A stretch of 64,000 bases of DNA from Arthrobacter sp. 9AX (GTDB lineage: Bacteria > Actinomycetota > Actinomycetes > Actinomycetales > Micrococcaceae), in contig NZ_LR733293.1 in assembly GCF_902506095.1 (NCBI RefSeq), positions 3,347,089 to 3,411,088 of the forward strand, in the 5' to 3' direction. Within the stretch, counting starts at the first letter, position 1. Each line of letters begins with the position of its first letter. Shown here in pieces: positions 41,808 to 50,610 of the stretch. Position numbers and translations under genes: made by a program. Below the pieces are notes generated by a model that searched no databases, had not been told where the DNA came from, and was given only the letters and a program-made list of their open reading frames with translations.

Positions 41808-43229
41808 GTGCCCGCAGTCGCCAGCTCCCCCGAAGCCACCCCCCGGCTTCCGCGGGAGCTGGTTCCGGTTTACCGGGCGTTGCGCGCCAGCGCCCTGGCC
41901 GTTGCCATCCTCCTGGTTGCCGCGTTGATCAGCGCCGAGCCGGCGTCCGCCTTCTGGCGCGCCAGCGGATCAGGAAGTACGACGGCAGCCGTCGCCACGC
42001 TGCTTCCGCCCACCAACGTTTCGGTGCCCGCAAGCAGCAACTCCAATGTCACCGTCAGCTGGACAGGACCCGGCGGCAGCGTGCTTCCCACGGGTTACTA
42101 CATCACCCGGATCACCGGTTCCACGGTTGTGGCCGCCTGCGGCTCCAGCCTTGCGGCCCCGGTCGCGGCCACCACCTGCACTGACATCTCCGTCCCGGAA
42201 GGCACGCACCGGTACCAGGTCACCGCAGTCCACCGCTCGTGGACTGCACCTGGACCGGTGAGCGGCAATGTGGCGGTGACCAGCATCCGCGATCTTTCGT
42301 TCGACTCGCAGCCGTCCCCCGTGGTGACGGCCGGTTCGCCCGTCTCGTCCTTTGACATTCAGCTACGGACCATCTTTGGCTTTCCGGTCCGCGAACGGGG
42401 AGTCCCTGTCACCGTTAGCTTGGGAGCGAACCCGGTCGGCGGAACTTTGTCTGGGCAGGCCACTGCCGTCACAGACAGTGGGGGCACCGCCTCGTTCAGT
42501 GGCCTCTCAATCGACAAGGCCGGAGCGGGCTACACCCTCATTGCATCGAGCCCGGGTTACGCCGGCATTGCGAGCAAAACCTTCACAGTTGTTCCGGCGG
42601 CAGCTGCCAAACTCGTTGTCACCGGTGGAACCGCCCTCACCGGCCCGGCCTCCAACAAGGCCACCCTTGGCCCGGTGACAGTGCAACGCCAGGATGCTTA
42701 CGGCAACCCTGTAACTGCCGAAATATCCAATATCTCCCTCGCCACGAGCTCCGCCGCATCCTCCATCTTTGCTGCAACGGCGAACGGCGCCATGGTCACC
42801 GCTGTCACTATCCCTGCAGGTTCCTCATCGGCGTCGTTCTTCTACGCGAACACGAAGGCCGGCACCGCAACGATCACAGTCGCCTCGAACGGACTGGCAG
42901 CTCCCACACCGATAACAGCCACCATCACCGCCGCAACGCCGAGCAGTCTGCAGTTCGGAGCCATGGGTTCGAACATAAAAAGGAACCAGCTCATCACGCC
43001 CTCCGTGGCTGTCAGCATCCTGGATGCTTACGGCAATGCGACAGAAGCAGGCCAGGTTTCGCTGCAGTCCATGTGCAACCTCAAAGGCACACTCAGTCAA
43101 CCAGGGACTGCGGGCCTGGCATCGTTCCCCGATCTTCTGATCGTGGGCAGCGGAAATTTCGCAAGTTGCACCCTGACTGCCACCAGCGGCACCCTTTCCG
43201 TTACCAGCACATCCTTCACGTTGAACTGA
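41808..43229 (+). CDS. Exported multi-domain Ig/FN3-like protein with SipW-type signal
   Basis: 473 residues. A hydrophobic signal at 25-48 ends in SAEPASAFWRASGSGS, again a SipW-like processing context. Residues 60-150 resemble a fibronectin-III domain (LPPTNVSVPASSNSNVTVSWTG). Three Big-type Ig-like repeats follow (about 165-265, 268-375, 385-473), the last two sharing DAYGNP/DAYGNA. Base composition drops in AT-skewed third positions in the last 500 bp, unlike neighbours. Probably a cell-surface adhesive or matrix protein partnered with the 157-aa protein 105 bp upstream; the GTG start is provisional. Confidence 0.75.
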   Translation: MPAVASSPEATPRLPRELVPVYRALRASALAVAILLVAALISAEPASAFWRASGSGSTTAAVATLLPPTNVSVPASSNSNVTVSWTGPGGSVLPTGYYITRITGSTVVAACGSSLAAPVAATTCTDISVPEGTHRYQVTAVHRSWTAPGPVSGNVAVTSIRDLSFDSQPSPVVTAGSPVSSFDIQLRTIFGFPVRERGVPVTVSLGANPVGGTLSGQATAVTDSGGTASFSGLSIDKAGAGYTLIASSPGYAGIASKTFTVVPAAAAKLVVTGGTALTGPASNKATLGPVTVQRQDAYGNPVTAEISNISLATSSAASSIFAATANGAMVTAVTIPAGSSSASFFYANTKAGTATITVASNGLAAPTPITATITAATPSSLQFGAMGSNIKRNQLITPSVAVSILDAYGNATEAGQVSLQSMCNLKGTLSQPGTAGLASFPDLLIVGSGNFASCTLTATSGTLSVTSTSFTLN

Positions 43230-43234
43230 CCGCT

Positions 43235-44128
43235 TTATGCCCTCCGAAGCCGCTCCGGTGGGTACAGGTCGATGATGGGCAGGTGCCCGTCCGTGCGGAT
43301 GGCGTCACCGCCGCCGTTGCGGTGGTGGTAGCCGCTGGAGTAGTTGAGGATGGTGTGCACCGATTCCACAGCGTTGGCGGAGCGGAGTGTTTCGATGATG
43401 AAATCGCGTTCCTCGTCCGTGCGGTCGGCGATCTTATGGGTGATCTGGAACGTGAACAGGGACAGGCCTACGCTTCGGTCATAGGTCCCGGCCCCCACCC
43501 AATCCACGGCGAGCCCTCCAGGGAGCCGCCATCCGGGCGGGCACTGCCAGAACCGGACGTGGTGCCGTTTCCGGGGATTTCCGTCGATTTCACGCTGGAA
43601 GGCGAGGTCCTGCCTGTGACCGAACACGTACAGCGAGCTCACCGGGGCGGCCGGGTAGCTGCGGCCCAGGACGGTGGACGTCAGCGTATGCCAGGCGGTG
43701 GCAGGCGTGATGGGATCGGCCTCCACCCAGCCGGCCGTCAGCATGGCCTGGCGCAGCTCTTCCTTGGGGCCCACCACGGCGAGGTTCACGGGATCGCCCA
43801 GGACGCCGTCGCCCGTTCTTGTCCGTCCGATGAAGTAGTCCGGGATATACAGCCCGCTGAGGATCTTGTGGATGCGCGGCAACAGTGCGTAGGCCAGGAT
43901 CAGCCAGACGGGCAGGAACACCCACGCCTGCTCGGGGCCGCGCGAAAGCCGGGCGAGCAGGAAATAGTAGACGGCCCAGCCCACGGCAATGGTCACCAGC
44001 AGGTACAGCAGCCGCTGCAGGACCGCCAGGACGGTGGCCCACCTGCTTTGCCTGCGCACCACCGGGCTGCTGGAACGTGAGTGGTCCGGCTCCTCCGGAA
44101 CAGCCCGCTCCCCGGCAGTGGACGCCAC
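43235..44128 (-). CDS. LssY C-terminal-domain membrane protein
   Basis: 297 residues. Two hydrophobic segments (about residues 30-55 and 65-85) precede a soluble LssY_C domain: VNLAVVGPKEELRQAMLTAGWVEADPIT, VSSLYVFGHRQDLAFQREIDGNPRKRHHVRFW, and DERDFIIETLR. In many bacteria this domain is fused to a PAP2 phosphatase; here PAP2 is a separate gene 2.3 kb away on the other strand. The GTG at 44128 is chosen for AAAGGAG at 7-bp spacing; an upstream ATG at 44182 is less likely. Confidence 0.8.
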   Translation of the reverse strand: MASTAGERAVPEEPDHSRSSSPVVRRQSRWATVLAVLQRLLYLLVTIAVGWAVYYFLLARLSRGPEQAWVFLPVWLILAYALLPRIHKILSGLYIPDYFIGRTRTGDGVLGDPVNLAVVGPKEELRQAMLTAGWVEADPITPATAWHTLTSTVLGRSYPAAPVSSLYVFGHRQDLAFQREIDGNPRKRHHVRFWQCPPGWRLPGGLAVDWVGAGTYDRSVGLSLFTFQITHKIADRTDEERDFIIETLRSANAVESVHTILNYSSGYHHRNGGGDAIRTDGHLPIIDLYPPERLRRA

Positions 44129-44235
44129 AGGGCTTCTCCTTTCGGCGACGGCACGAACCAACACTCTATCCAACCGCTCCACAGGGCACCCCCAAACGCC
44201 GTTGTCCGGATTGTCCTGCGGAGCGGTGGCACCAG

Positions 44236-44583
44236 CTACGCAGTGGTGTGTTCAGTGCCTGCCCTGACGGCTTCGCGCCGCCGGTCCAGCTCGGCTGTCA
44301 CCAGGTCAAGCAATTCCCGGGCGGGCTCGGAGAGCTGATGTTCGCGGCCCGGATGGCCCCGATGGAGGCACTGCAGCAGCGCGTGCCGGATCCGTTCCAG
44401 TTCGCGCGAGGGCACCTTGGGCCACCGGCGGAACAGTTCCTGGACGGCTTTGGGCCGGATCGCGGCGGGCAAGGGTTCGATGCCTGGTTCATGCCGCCTC
44501 GCATGGGTTCCCGGCGCAACACCATGGTGCGGGCGGGTTCCGTGGACAGGGACGTGCAAGGAATTGAGGGAAATGGAAGCCAC
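44236..44583 (-). CDS. Small helical hypothetical protein
   Basis: 115 residues, no recognised family. The last 80 residues are rich in Arg/Glu/Leu and helical (AVQELFRRWPKVPSRELERIRHALLQCLH, SEPARELLDLVTAELDRRREAV). GTG start has GGAGG at 5-bp spacing, which supports the gene. It lies between the LssY_C gene and the hydrolase on the same strand. Confidence 0.55.
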   Translation of the reverse strand: MASISLNSLHVPVHGTRPHHGVAPGTHARRHEPGIEPLPAAIRPKAVQELFRRWPKVPSRELERIRHALLQCLHRGHPGREHQLSEPARELLDLVTAELDRRREAVRAGTEHTTA

Positions 44584-44680
44584 GGTGACCTCCAGGAAAT
44601 ATCGACGGGAAGCCTACTGCATGACTCCTTCCAGAATACTGAGGGTGCTGTGTCGGCTCAAGGATCCGGCTACGCAGGGT

Positions 44681-45382
44681 TCACGCAGGAAGGTTCAGCT
44701 GCTCCACGATGATCCGTGCCGTCTCGGAGTCCCCCAGGATCCGGAAGTGCCCGGCGGTGGGCAACTCGATATTGGTGGCACCCGGCAGGACGCTCCCCTC
44801 CGGGATGTGCGGATCGAACGGACCGTAAATGGACGTGATCCGGCTGTTGATGGTCTCCTCGCGTGCGAGTTGGAGCGTCAACGCGTTGCGGGGGGAAAAG
44901 ATCCGGAGGCTGGGCAGCAGCATGTACCGGGCATAACGCGAGCCTGAGAAGGGCGTGCACACGGCGACCATCCGCTCGATCCGGCGCTCCGGGTCAAGGT
45001 TCAGCATGGTGTACTTCCCGATCAGCCCGCCCTTGCTGTGCGCCACGATCGCGGCATCGCGCAGGCCCGCCTCCTCCAGGTGCTGCGCCACCACCCGGGC
45101 CGCGGCGGGGACGTCCAGTTTGTTGCGCTGCAAAACCGTCACCACGTGGACGGGATGGCCGGCGTCGTGGATCCGTTGGATGAGCGGCAGCATGAACTGC
45201 CAGTTTTCGTACACGCCGGGGATGATCACCACGGGGGTCCCGTTGCCCTGGTGGAACGAACCGGGCTGTACGCGGGACAGCACGCCGCGGACCTGCCAGC
45301 CGGCAGCATAAAGGTAGTCCTGCAGCCACCACGCGCCTTTTTGCACCGCGCTGATGCGGGTGGGCGTGCCCGTTTCACTCAT
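44681..45382 (-). CDS. Alpha/beta hydrolase (lipase/esterase-like)
   Basis: 233-residue serine hydrolase: oxyanion-region PVVIIPGVYENWQFM, nucleophile elbow IVAHSKGGLIGKY (S in AHSKG), Asp near IYGPFDPHIPEGS, and catalytic His in ELPTAGHFRILGD. Resembles the PGAP1-like/lipase class 2 group. No signal peptide. ATG at 45382; the frame continues upstream without support. A small inverted repeat (CCCCGTTGCTC, 45403) separates it from the MFS gene. Confidence 0.8.
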   Translation of the reverse strand: MSETGTPTRISAVQKGAWWLQDYLYAAGWQVRGVLSRVQPGSFHQGNGTPVVIIPGVYENWQFMLPLIQRIHDAGHPVHVVTVLQRNKLDVPAAARVVAQHLEEAGLRDAAIVAHSKGGLIGKYTMLNLDPERRIERMVAVCTPFSGSRYARYMLLPSLRIFSPRNALTLQLAREETINSRITSIYGPFDPHIPEGSVLPGATNIELPTAGHFRILGDSETARIIVEQLNLPA

Positions 45383-45402
45383 CTGTTGAGGATAGCCCCA
45401 CA

Positions 45403-45470
45403 CCCCGTTGCTCCAGCATTTTTGGTCCCCAAACCGCCGGTTGGGCACCGTAACTGATAGAGCAACGGGG
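45403..45470. repeat. Inverted repeat CCCCGTTGCTC with GATAGAGC core
   Basis: Arms CCCCGTTGCTC (45403-45413) and GAGCAACGGGG (45460-45470), loop 46 nt. The right arm is preceded by ACTGATAGAGC, echoing the AGTGATAGAGC repeats at 33 and 35 kb. Confidence 0.5.
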
Positions 45471-45475
45471 GAACC

Positions 45476-46693
45476 TCAGTAGTTCCGGCGGTGCTTCAGG
45501 CGGGGAATCACGACGGCGAACACGGCTGCCGCCGCGAACCCCAGGATGCCGGTGGCTGAGATCCCCGCCCCCAGGGAGGCGAGGGCCGTCACCCCGGAGA
45601 GCAACACGGGCCCGGCGGTGGACCCGGCGTCGGCCATAAACCGCCACAAGCCCAGGAACTGGCCGCGGCCCCGGTCGGGAGAGAAGTCCGCCCCAAGGGT
45701 CATTACCAGCCCCGAACTGATGCCGTTCCCGAACCCAATCAGCAGCGCAGCGAGCAGCAGGCCCATAAAGGACCCGGTCAACGGGATCAGCAGCAGCGCG
45801 GCGCCCATCAGCAGCGTGGACGGGACAGCCACAAACTGCCGGCCTTTCCGGTCCATCAGCTTGCCCGCCGGGTAGAACACCAGCATGTCAATGGCCCCGG
45901 ACAAACCATAAATCAGGGAAGCGGAGCTGGCATCCATGCCCAGGTGGTCCGCCCACAACGGGATGACCACCTGGCGCGAGGAGCGCAGCGCGCTCAGCAG
46001 CAGGATCCCCACCCCCACGCTCAAGAACACCCCGGCGTGCGAGACCGCCACGCTGCGCAGCGTCGGCTCCGGCCCCTTGTGGCCGCCGTCGCGCGTTTCC
46101 GCCATCTCCAGGTCCGGGATGGTGAGGGACAGCAGCGCGGCGGCAGCCATGGCCACCACACCCACCCAGTACGCGCCGCCGATCCCGGAAAACTGCATCA
46201 CGGCAGCCCCCAGGAACGGCCCGATGAACACACCGATCCGGTTCACCCCGCCCAGCGTGGACAGGGCCCGTGCCCGGAACTCCACGGGGACGGCTTCGGT
46301 GAGGTATTTTTGCCGCGCCAGGCCGAACACCGCTCCGGACATTCCGACGACGGCCATTGCCACCGCAAGCAGCCATAGGCCGTTGGGGATCAGGGAGGAC
46401 AGCCCGGCCGCGGCGAGCGCCAGGCCGGCGGCGACAGCGGCGGCCACGATGGCCCAGCGTTCCCCGAATTTCAGCGTCACCAGGGATGCAGGCAGATTAA
46501 AGAACCACGAGCCCAGCCCAATCAGCGTGACGATCAAAGCGGCCAGCGCCACGGACGCGCCAAGGTCGCGGGCTGTCAGCGCCACCACCGGCAGGATGGC
46601 TCCCTGGCCGATCCCGAAAAGCAACGTGGGGCCGAATGCGGCCAATGCGATGGCGCGCAGGCTGAAGGGCTGTGGATCGTCGGGGGAACTCAT
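45476..46693 (-). CDS. MFS transporter
   Basis: 405-residue 12-helix permease. Helix 1 block AAFGPTLLFGIGQGAILPVVAL and motif A-like loops around residues 75 and 275 (YPAGKLMDRKGRQFVAVP) are present. Substrate unknown. ATG at 46693 is the first start consistent with the hydrophobic profile. Divergent from the 113-aa gene at 46831. Confidence 0.82.
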   Translation of the reverse strand: MSSPDDPQPFSLRAIALAAFGPTLLFGIGQGAILPVVALTARDLGASVALAALIVTLIGLGSWFFNLPASLVTLKFGERWAIVAAAVAAGLALAAAGLSSLIPNGLWLLAVAMAVVGMSGAVFGLARQKYLTEAVPVEFRARALSTLGGVNRIGVFIGPFLGAAVMQFSGIGGAYWVGVVAMAAAALLSLTIPDLEMAETRDGGHKGPEPTLRSVAVSHAGVFLSVGVGILLLSALRSSRQVVIPLWADHLGMDASSASLIYGLSGAIDMLVFYPAGKLMDRKGRQFVAVPSTLLMGAALLLIPLTGSFMGLLLAALLIGFGNGISSGLVMTLGADFSPDRGRGQFLGLWRFMADAGSTAGPVLLSGVTALASLGAGISATGILGFAAAAVFAVVIPRLKHRRNY

Positions 46694-46830
46694 CAGATTG
46701 ATCCTAGGGCGGGTGGCAGCAGGAGACGGAAAACCAAAGATTTGGGGGTCACAAAACCCTTGCAAAGGACTACCGTTTGCTTTATGGGGTGCTGATTCGC
46801 GCGCCCAAGGCCAAAGGGGAGGTTCATTCA

Positions 46831-47172
46831 ATGGGTGAAGTGTGGATCCGCACGCTCGGCAACGGGTTGGTCCGGGCAGACAAAGTCACCGAAATTACAT
46901 CAACCCGGGGATCCCTCCATGAGGACCAGGGGTATTTGCTGAAGGTCATCGTGGATGCCAAGAGCCACGCCCTAATCGACGACGGCGAACTGCAGGGAAC
47001 CCTGCGCGAGCGGCTCGAGTACGCCCGGCATGTTGAGGACGCCCTGCTGCTTGCCATGGACGAGGCCCGGGACAGCGGCGCATCCGTGGTCATCTCCTAC
47101 GAGCCGGAGCGCGAGCGCTGGTCCTCGGCACCGGTCTCAGTGTTAACAGGAAAGCTTCCCGAGGTGGTGTGA
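46831..47172 (+). CDS. Conserved hypothetical, 113 aa
   Basis: Soluble protein without recognised domain: MGEVWIRTLGNGLVRADKV, then YLLKVIVDAKSHALIDD and a helical AMDEARDSGASVVISYEPER. GGGGAGG at 9-bp spacing supports the ATG. Single-gene unit in a divergent arrangement with the MFS gene. Confidence 0.6.
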   Translation: MGEVWIRTLGNGLVRADKVTEITSTRGSLHEDQGYLLKVIVDAKSHALIDDGELQGTLRERLEYARHVEDALLLAMDEARDSGASVVISYEPERERWSSAPVSVLTGKLPEVV

Positions 47173-47374
47173 GCCCCGCGGAACGTACAGGGCCGGAGAG
47201 TTCGACGGCGGCTGGCGGCTGGGTGCCGCAGGCCGCAGTCGCTTGTTGGCAGGGTTCGTTGCGGCCGTTACAGGCGCAGCATCTGTCACAACGCAAGCAT
47301 CTCCAAACGGTGTAATAAATACGTAACTGTTGCGTGCATCACATTCTGCCCCTACTCTGGTTGAGGCTTAAGAA

Positions 47375-47758
47375 ATGGGCCAACGCAAGAAGCTGCAGCG
47401 TCGCAGCCAATGCAGGGGAAGGCTTTACATCTTGAATTCCAAGCTCAACATTGTTGTCCGTGTAGATCTCGATCATGCGAAAGCTCTGGTGATTGCAAAG
47501 GGGCATGTCACCGTGCACAGCGTCAATGCTTTATATGTAGTGGTTAAGCGCGCCAATTCCATCAGGCAGGGCCTGGACCTGAAGTTGGACATCTCCCACG
47601 CCCTGGTGGATGACGAGGCACTGGAGCAGCTGCAAGCCTGCTCCGAGACCCATCACCTGCCGGCAAAAATCGATCCGTCCCAGAAGCCGTGCGCTATCAG
47701 CGTCCTGGCACCGCGCCGCGGGCATACTGGCGCAAGGCCGGCACTGATCGCCGCATAG
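47375..47758 (+). CDS. Hypothetical protein, 127 aa
   Basis: Unrecognised basic protein. Central part is predicted alternating strand/helix (LNSKLNIVVRVDLDHAKALVIAKGHVTVHSVNALYVVVKRAN), loosely STAS-like in rhythm, followed by a helix (DDEALEQLQAC). GAGG lies 9 bp before the ATG. The 202-bp upstream gap is AT-rich near 47310-47350 and may hold the promoter. Lower GC than the surrounding genes. Confidence 0.5.
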   Translation: MGQRKKLQRRSQCRGRLYILNSKLNIVVRVDLDHAKALVIAKGHVTVHSVNALYVVVKRANSIRQGLDLKLDISHALVDDEALEQLQACSETHHLPAKIDPSQKPCAISVLAPRRGHTGARPALIAA

Positions 47759-47905
47759 GGCGTCCAGGCCCCAGCATCCGCAGCGTCCAATGATCGGGCC
47801 AGGATGTTCGGCGGAACACTCTTTCCTATCAGACTTTCCACGGGCTGGAAGTGCAGCTGTATCCGAATAGACGGGTAGCCGCACTCCCAGTCTGGTGGAA
47901 ACCCC

Positions 47906-49666
47906 TTATGCGCCGGCCCGCTCGTCCCGGGTGTGCGCGTCCAGCCATTCCTTCAGCGCCGGGGCCGGCAGCGGGCGGGCGAAGTGGAACCCCTGGGCGA
48001 GGTCGCAGCCCATGTCCTTGAGCGTCTGCACCTGACCGGAGGTTTCCACACCCTCGGCAACGGCCCGGATGCCCACAGCGTGCGCCAGGTCGATGCAGCT
48101 CCCCACAATCGCGGAATCACCGGAGTCCGATCCCAGTCCATTGATGAATGACCGGTCGATCTTCAGTTCGTCGATGGGGAATTTCTTCAGGTAGGTCAGG
48201 CTCGAGTAGCCCGTGCCGAAGTCGTCCACGGCGAGGCCCACGCCCAGGTTCTTCAGCGCCGTGAGCGAGTCCAGCGCACCGCCGGGGTCTGCCATCAGGG
48301 CCGTTTCGGTGATCTCCAGCAGCAGGTGCGAGGAATCGATTCCGCGCAACCGGAGCGCGTCTTCCACCATGGTCACCAGCCCGGGATCACTGAGCTGGCG
48401 GGCGGACAGGTTGACGGCGAAATCAAGGTCCGCACCGCGGCGGCTTTCCCGGCGCCAGTTGTCAGCCTGCCGGAGCGTTTCGCCCAGGACCCAGGCGCCA
48501 AGTGGACGGACCAACCCGGATTCTTCGGCCATGGTGATGAATTCCGACGGCGGCAGCAGGCCCCGTGTTGGATGCTGCCACCTGACCAGTGCCTCCACGC
48601 CCGTGGCGCGGCCGGTGTGCAGGTCGATGCGCGGCTGGTAGTGCACCCGGAGGGCACCGTCGTTGATTCCGCGGCGCAGCTCGCCCAGCGCCCGGAGCCG
48701 GTCCACGGTGTAGTCAGACTCGGCAGGCTGGTGCAGTTCCCAGCGGCTGCGTCCCAGTTCCTTGGCCCGGTACATTGCGATGTCGGCCCGGCGGACCAGG
48801 TCTTCAGGGGTTTCATCATCATCCCCGTTGACGGCGACTCCGATGCTCGCGGACGTAACGATTTCCAGTCCTTCGATCAGGATGGGCGTCTTGAGGATCT
48901 CCAGCAGCCCGGCTGCCAGGCCAGTTGCCTCGCGGGAGCCGGCGAAGGAGTCCACCACCACGAACTCGTCACCGGACAGCCGGGCCACGATGCCGGTTCC
49001 CGGAACGGCCGCCCTCAGGCGGTTCGCCACCGAAACCAGGAGATCGTCCCCGGCCGCGTGGCCCAGGCTGTCGTTGACGGCCTTGAAGTGGTCCAGGTCG
49101 ATGAACAGGACGGCCAGCCCGCCGCCCGCCGGTACCGCGTCCAGCTTCGCCTTCAGCCCAGCCCTGTTGGGCAGGCCGGTCAGTGCGTCGTGCAGGGCCA
49201 GGTGCTGGAGTTCCTTTTCCGCCTGCGCGCGCCGGGCTTCTGCTTCTTCGGCTGCCCGGAGCGCGGAGACCAGTTCCCTTTCGTACATCCGCCGTTCATG
49301 GGCACTGAAAATGATGACGCGGACACTGGCAGGCTCCTGCCCTGAGCCGGGTGACCGTGATGCCGAGAGCAGCGCCGCCCGCCGCCCGCCGTCTGCCGCA
49401 ATGATCTCAACGGCGATCTCGGACACTGCGCCATTAATGCCCAGTTGGGGAATGCAGTGCGTCGAGTACAGGATCTGGTCCCCAACAGGCATCAGGGACT
49501 GCAGCTTGGACCCCACCAGCCCGGAACGGCTGTAACCCGTCCAGCGCACAAAGGTTTCGTTGACCGCGGTGATGCGTCCGGCGTCGTCCGTTATCAGATA
49601 CCCGCACGGCGCCTGGTGGAACAGCGCCTCAAAATGGTCCGGGTCCGGCCCGCCGGGTCCTGTCAC
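47906..49666 (-). CDS. PAS-GGDEF-EAL c-di-GMP turnover protein
   Basis: 586 residues. PAS sensor at about 8-125 (FHQAPCGYLITDDAGRITAVNETFVRWTGYS), a short coiled linker, GGDEF domain at about 165-320 and EAL domain at about 330-575. The GGDEF active-site loop reads RLSGDEF (first Gly to Ser) with DSLGHAAGDDLL intact; EAL has GVEALVRWQHP, NLSARQL, DDFGTGYSSLTYLKKFPIDELKIDRSFI. Both cyclase and phosphodiesterase activities are possible. The GTG start overlaps the stop of the RsbQ-like gene as GTGA. Its PAS resembles those that partner RsbQ in stress-signal proteins. Confidence 0.9.
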   Translation of the reverse strand: MTGPGGPDPDHFEALFHQAPCGYLITDDAGRITAVNETFVRWTGYSRSGLVGSKLQSLMPVGDQILYSTHCIPQLGINGAVSEIAVEIIAADGGRRAALLSASRSPGSGQEPASVRVIIFSAHERRMYERELVSALRAAEEAEARRAQAEKELQHLALHDALTGLPNRAGLKAKLDAVPAGGGLAVLFIDLDHFKAVNDSLGHAAGDDLLVSVANRLRAAVPGTGIVARLSGDEFVVVDSFAGSREATGLAAGLLEILKTPILIEGLEIVTSASIGVAVNGDDDETPEDLVRRADIAMYRAKELGRSRWELHQPAESDYTVDRLRALGELRRGINDGALRVHYQPRIDLHTGRATGVEALVRWQHPTRGLLPPSEFITMAEESGLVRPLGAWVLGETLRQADNWRRESRRGADLDFAVNLSARQLSDPGLVTMVEDALRLRGIDSSHLLLEITETALMADPGGALDSLTALKNLGVGLAVDDFGTGYSSLTYLKKFPIDELKIDRSFINGLGSDSGDSAIVGSCIDLAHAVGIRAVAEGVETSGQVQTLKDMGCDLAQGFHFARPLPAPALKEWLDAHTRDERAGA

Positions 49667-50499
49667 GGACTGCCCGAAAGGTAGTTCAGGATTGCTTGGG
49701 CCGTGTCCTGCGGCGCGCTGACATGCGGGCAGTGTCCGGTGGCCTGAAGCTGCACCAGCGTGCTGTGCGCCAGGTGCCGGTGCACATAGGAACCCACTTC
49801 AGGCGGCGCGAGCAGGTCCTCGGAGCACTGCAGGACCAGGCTGTCCGTTCCCACCTGGTCCAGTATGTTCCGGGTGTCCGAGAGGAAGGTGACCCGTGCG
49901 AAGTGGCTCGCGATGGCGGGATCGGTGCGGCAGAAGCTGCTCCGGAGTTCCTCCGAGAGCTCAGGGTCCTCGGGATTGCCCATGGCCATCGGAGCCAGTG
50001 CCTCGGCCCAGGCGAAGTAGTTGCTGTCCAGGGATGCCAGCAGGCCCTCAATGTCCTCCTTCGAGAATCCGCCCACGTAGCCATGGGCGGGGTCGTTGGT
50101 GTAGCGCGGGGAGGGTGCCACCAGGACCAGCCGGGAGAACCGCTCAGGTTCCTGCGCAGCAGCGATCACCCCCACCATTGCGCTGACGCTGTGGGCCACC
50201 AGGATGACGTCCTTCAGGTCCAGGGCTTCGCAGATTTCCAGTAGATCCGCCGCGTAGCCAGCCAGCGACCCGTACTTTTCCCGGTCATAGGCCTCCACGT
50301 CCGAGCGGCCCGCGCCAACGTTGTCAAAGAGCACCAGCCGGTGGGTATCGGAGAAGTAGGGCACGAGCCTGCGCCACATCGCCTGGTCGCAGCCGTAGCC
50401 GTGGGCAAACAGCATCACCGGCCCGTCCGCCCGGCCGGACACGGTAACGTTGTTCCGGCGGATCACCGGTGAAACTGCTGACGCGACGGCTTCGACCAT
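49663..50499 (-). CDS. RsbQ-like alpha/beta hydrolase
   Basis: 278-residue hydrolase of the RsbQ/KAI2/D14 group. Hallmarks: FAHGYGCDQAMWRRLVPYF, VLFDNVGAGRSDVEAYDREKYGSLAGYA, nucleophile LVAHSVSAMVGVIAA, LVAPSPRYTNDPAHGYVGGFSKEDI, and catalytic His in TGHCPHVSAP. In Bacillus, RsbQ works with the PAS domain of RsbP to signal energy stress, presumably by acting on a small ligand. Here the coupled partner (GTGA overlap) is a PAS-GGDEF-EAL protein instead of a PP2C phosphatase. A palindrome (AGTA-GGGT-TACT) lies 24 bp upstream of the ATG. Confidence 0.9.
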   Translation of the reverse strand: MVEAVASAVSPVIRRNNVTVSGRADGPVMLFAHGYGCDQAMWRRLVPYFSDTHRLVLFDNVGAGRSDVEAYDREKYGSLAGYAADLLEICEALDLKDVILVAHSVSAMVGVIAAAQEPERFSRLVLVAPSPRYTNDPAHGYVGGFSKEDIEGLLASLDSNYFAWAEALAPMAMGNPEDPELSEELRSSFCRTDPAIASHFARVTFLSDTRNILDQVGTDSLVLQCSEDLLAPPEVGSYVHRHLAHSTLVQLQATGHCPHVSAPQDTAQAILNYLSGSP

Positions 50500-50522
50500 G
50501 CCTCACGGACCCCCAAAGATAA

Positions 50523-50535
50523 TAAGTAGGGTTAC
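50523..50535 (-). promoter_or_regulatory. AGTA-GGGT-TACT palindrome upstream of RsbQ-like gene
   Basis: AAGTAGGGTTACT, 24 bp upstream of the ATG at 50499; on the minus strand it is followed by TTATTATC, a possible -10 box. Same class as sites at 2021, 4021, 54303 and 60901. Confidence 0.45.
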
Positions 50536-50610
50536 TTTGCGTTTGCTCAGATACTAGCGTCGGCGGGTCCCTGAATCCTAGGACCGGCCCAGGATTGATG
50601 GAATCTTGAC

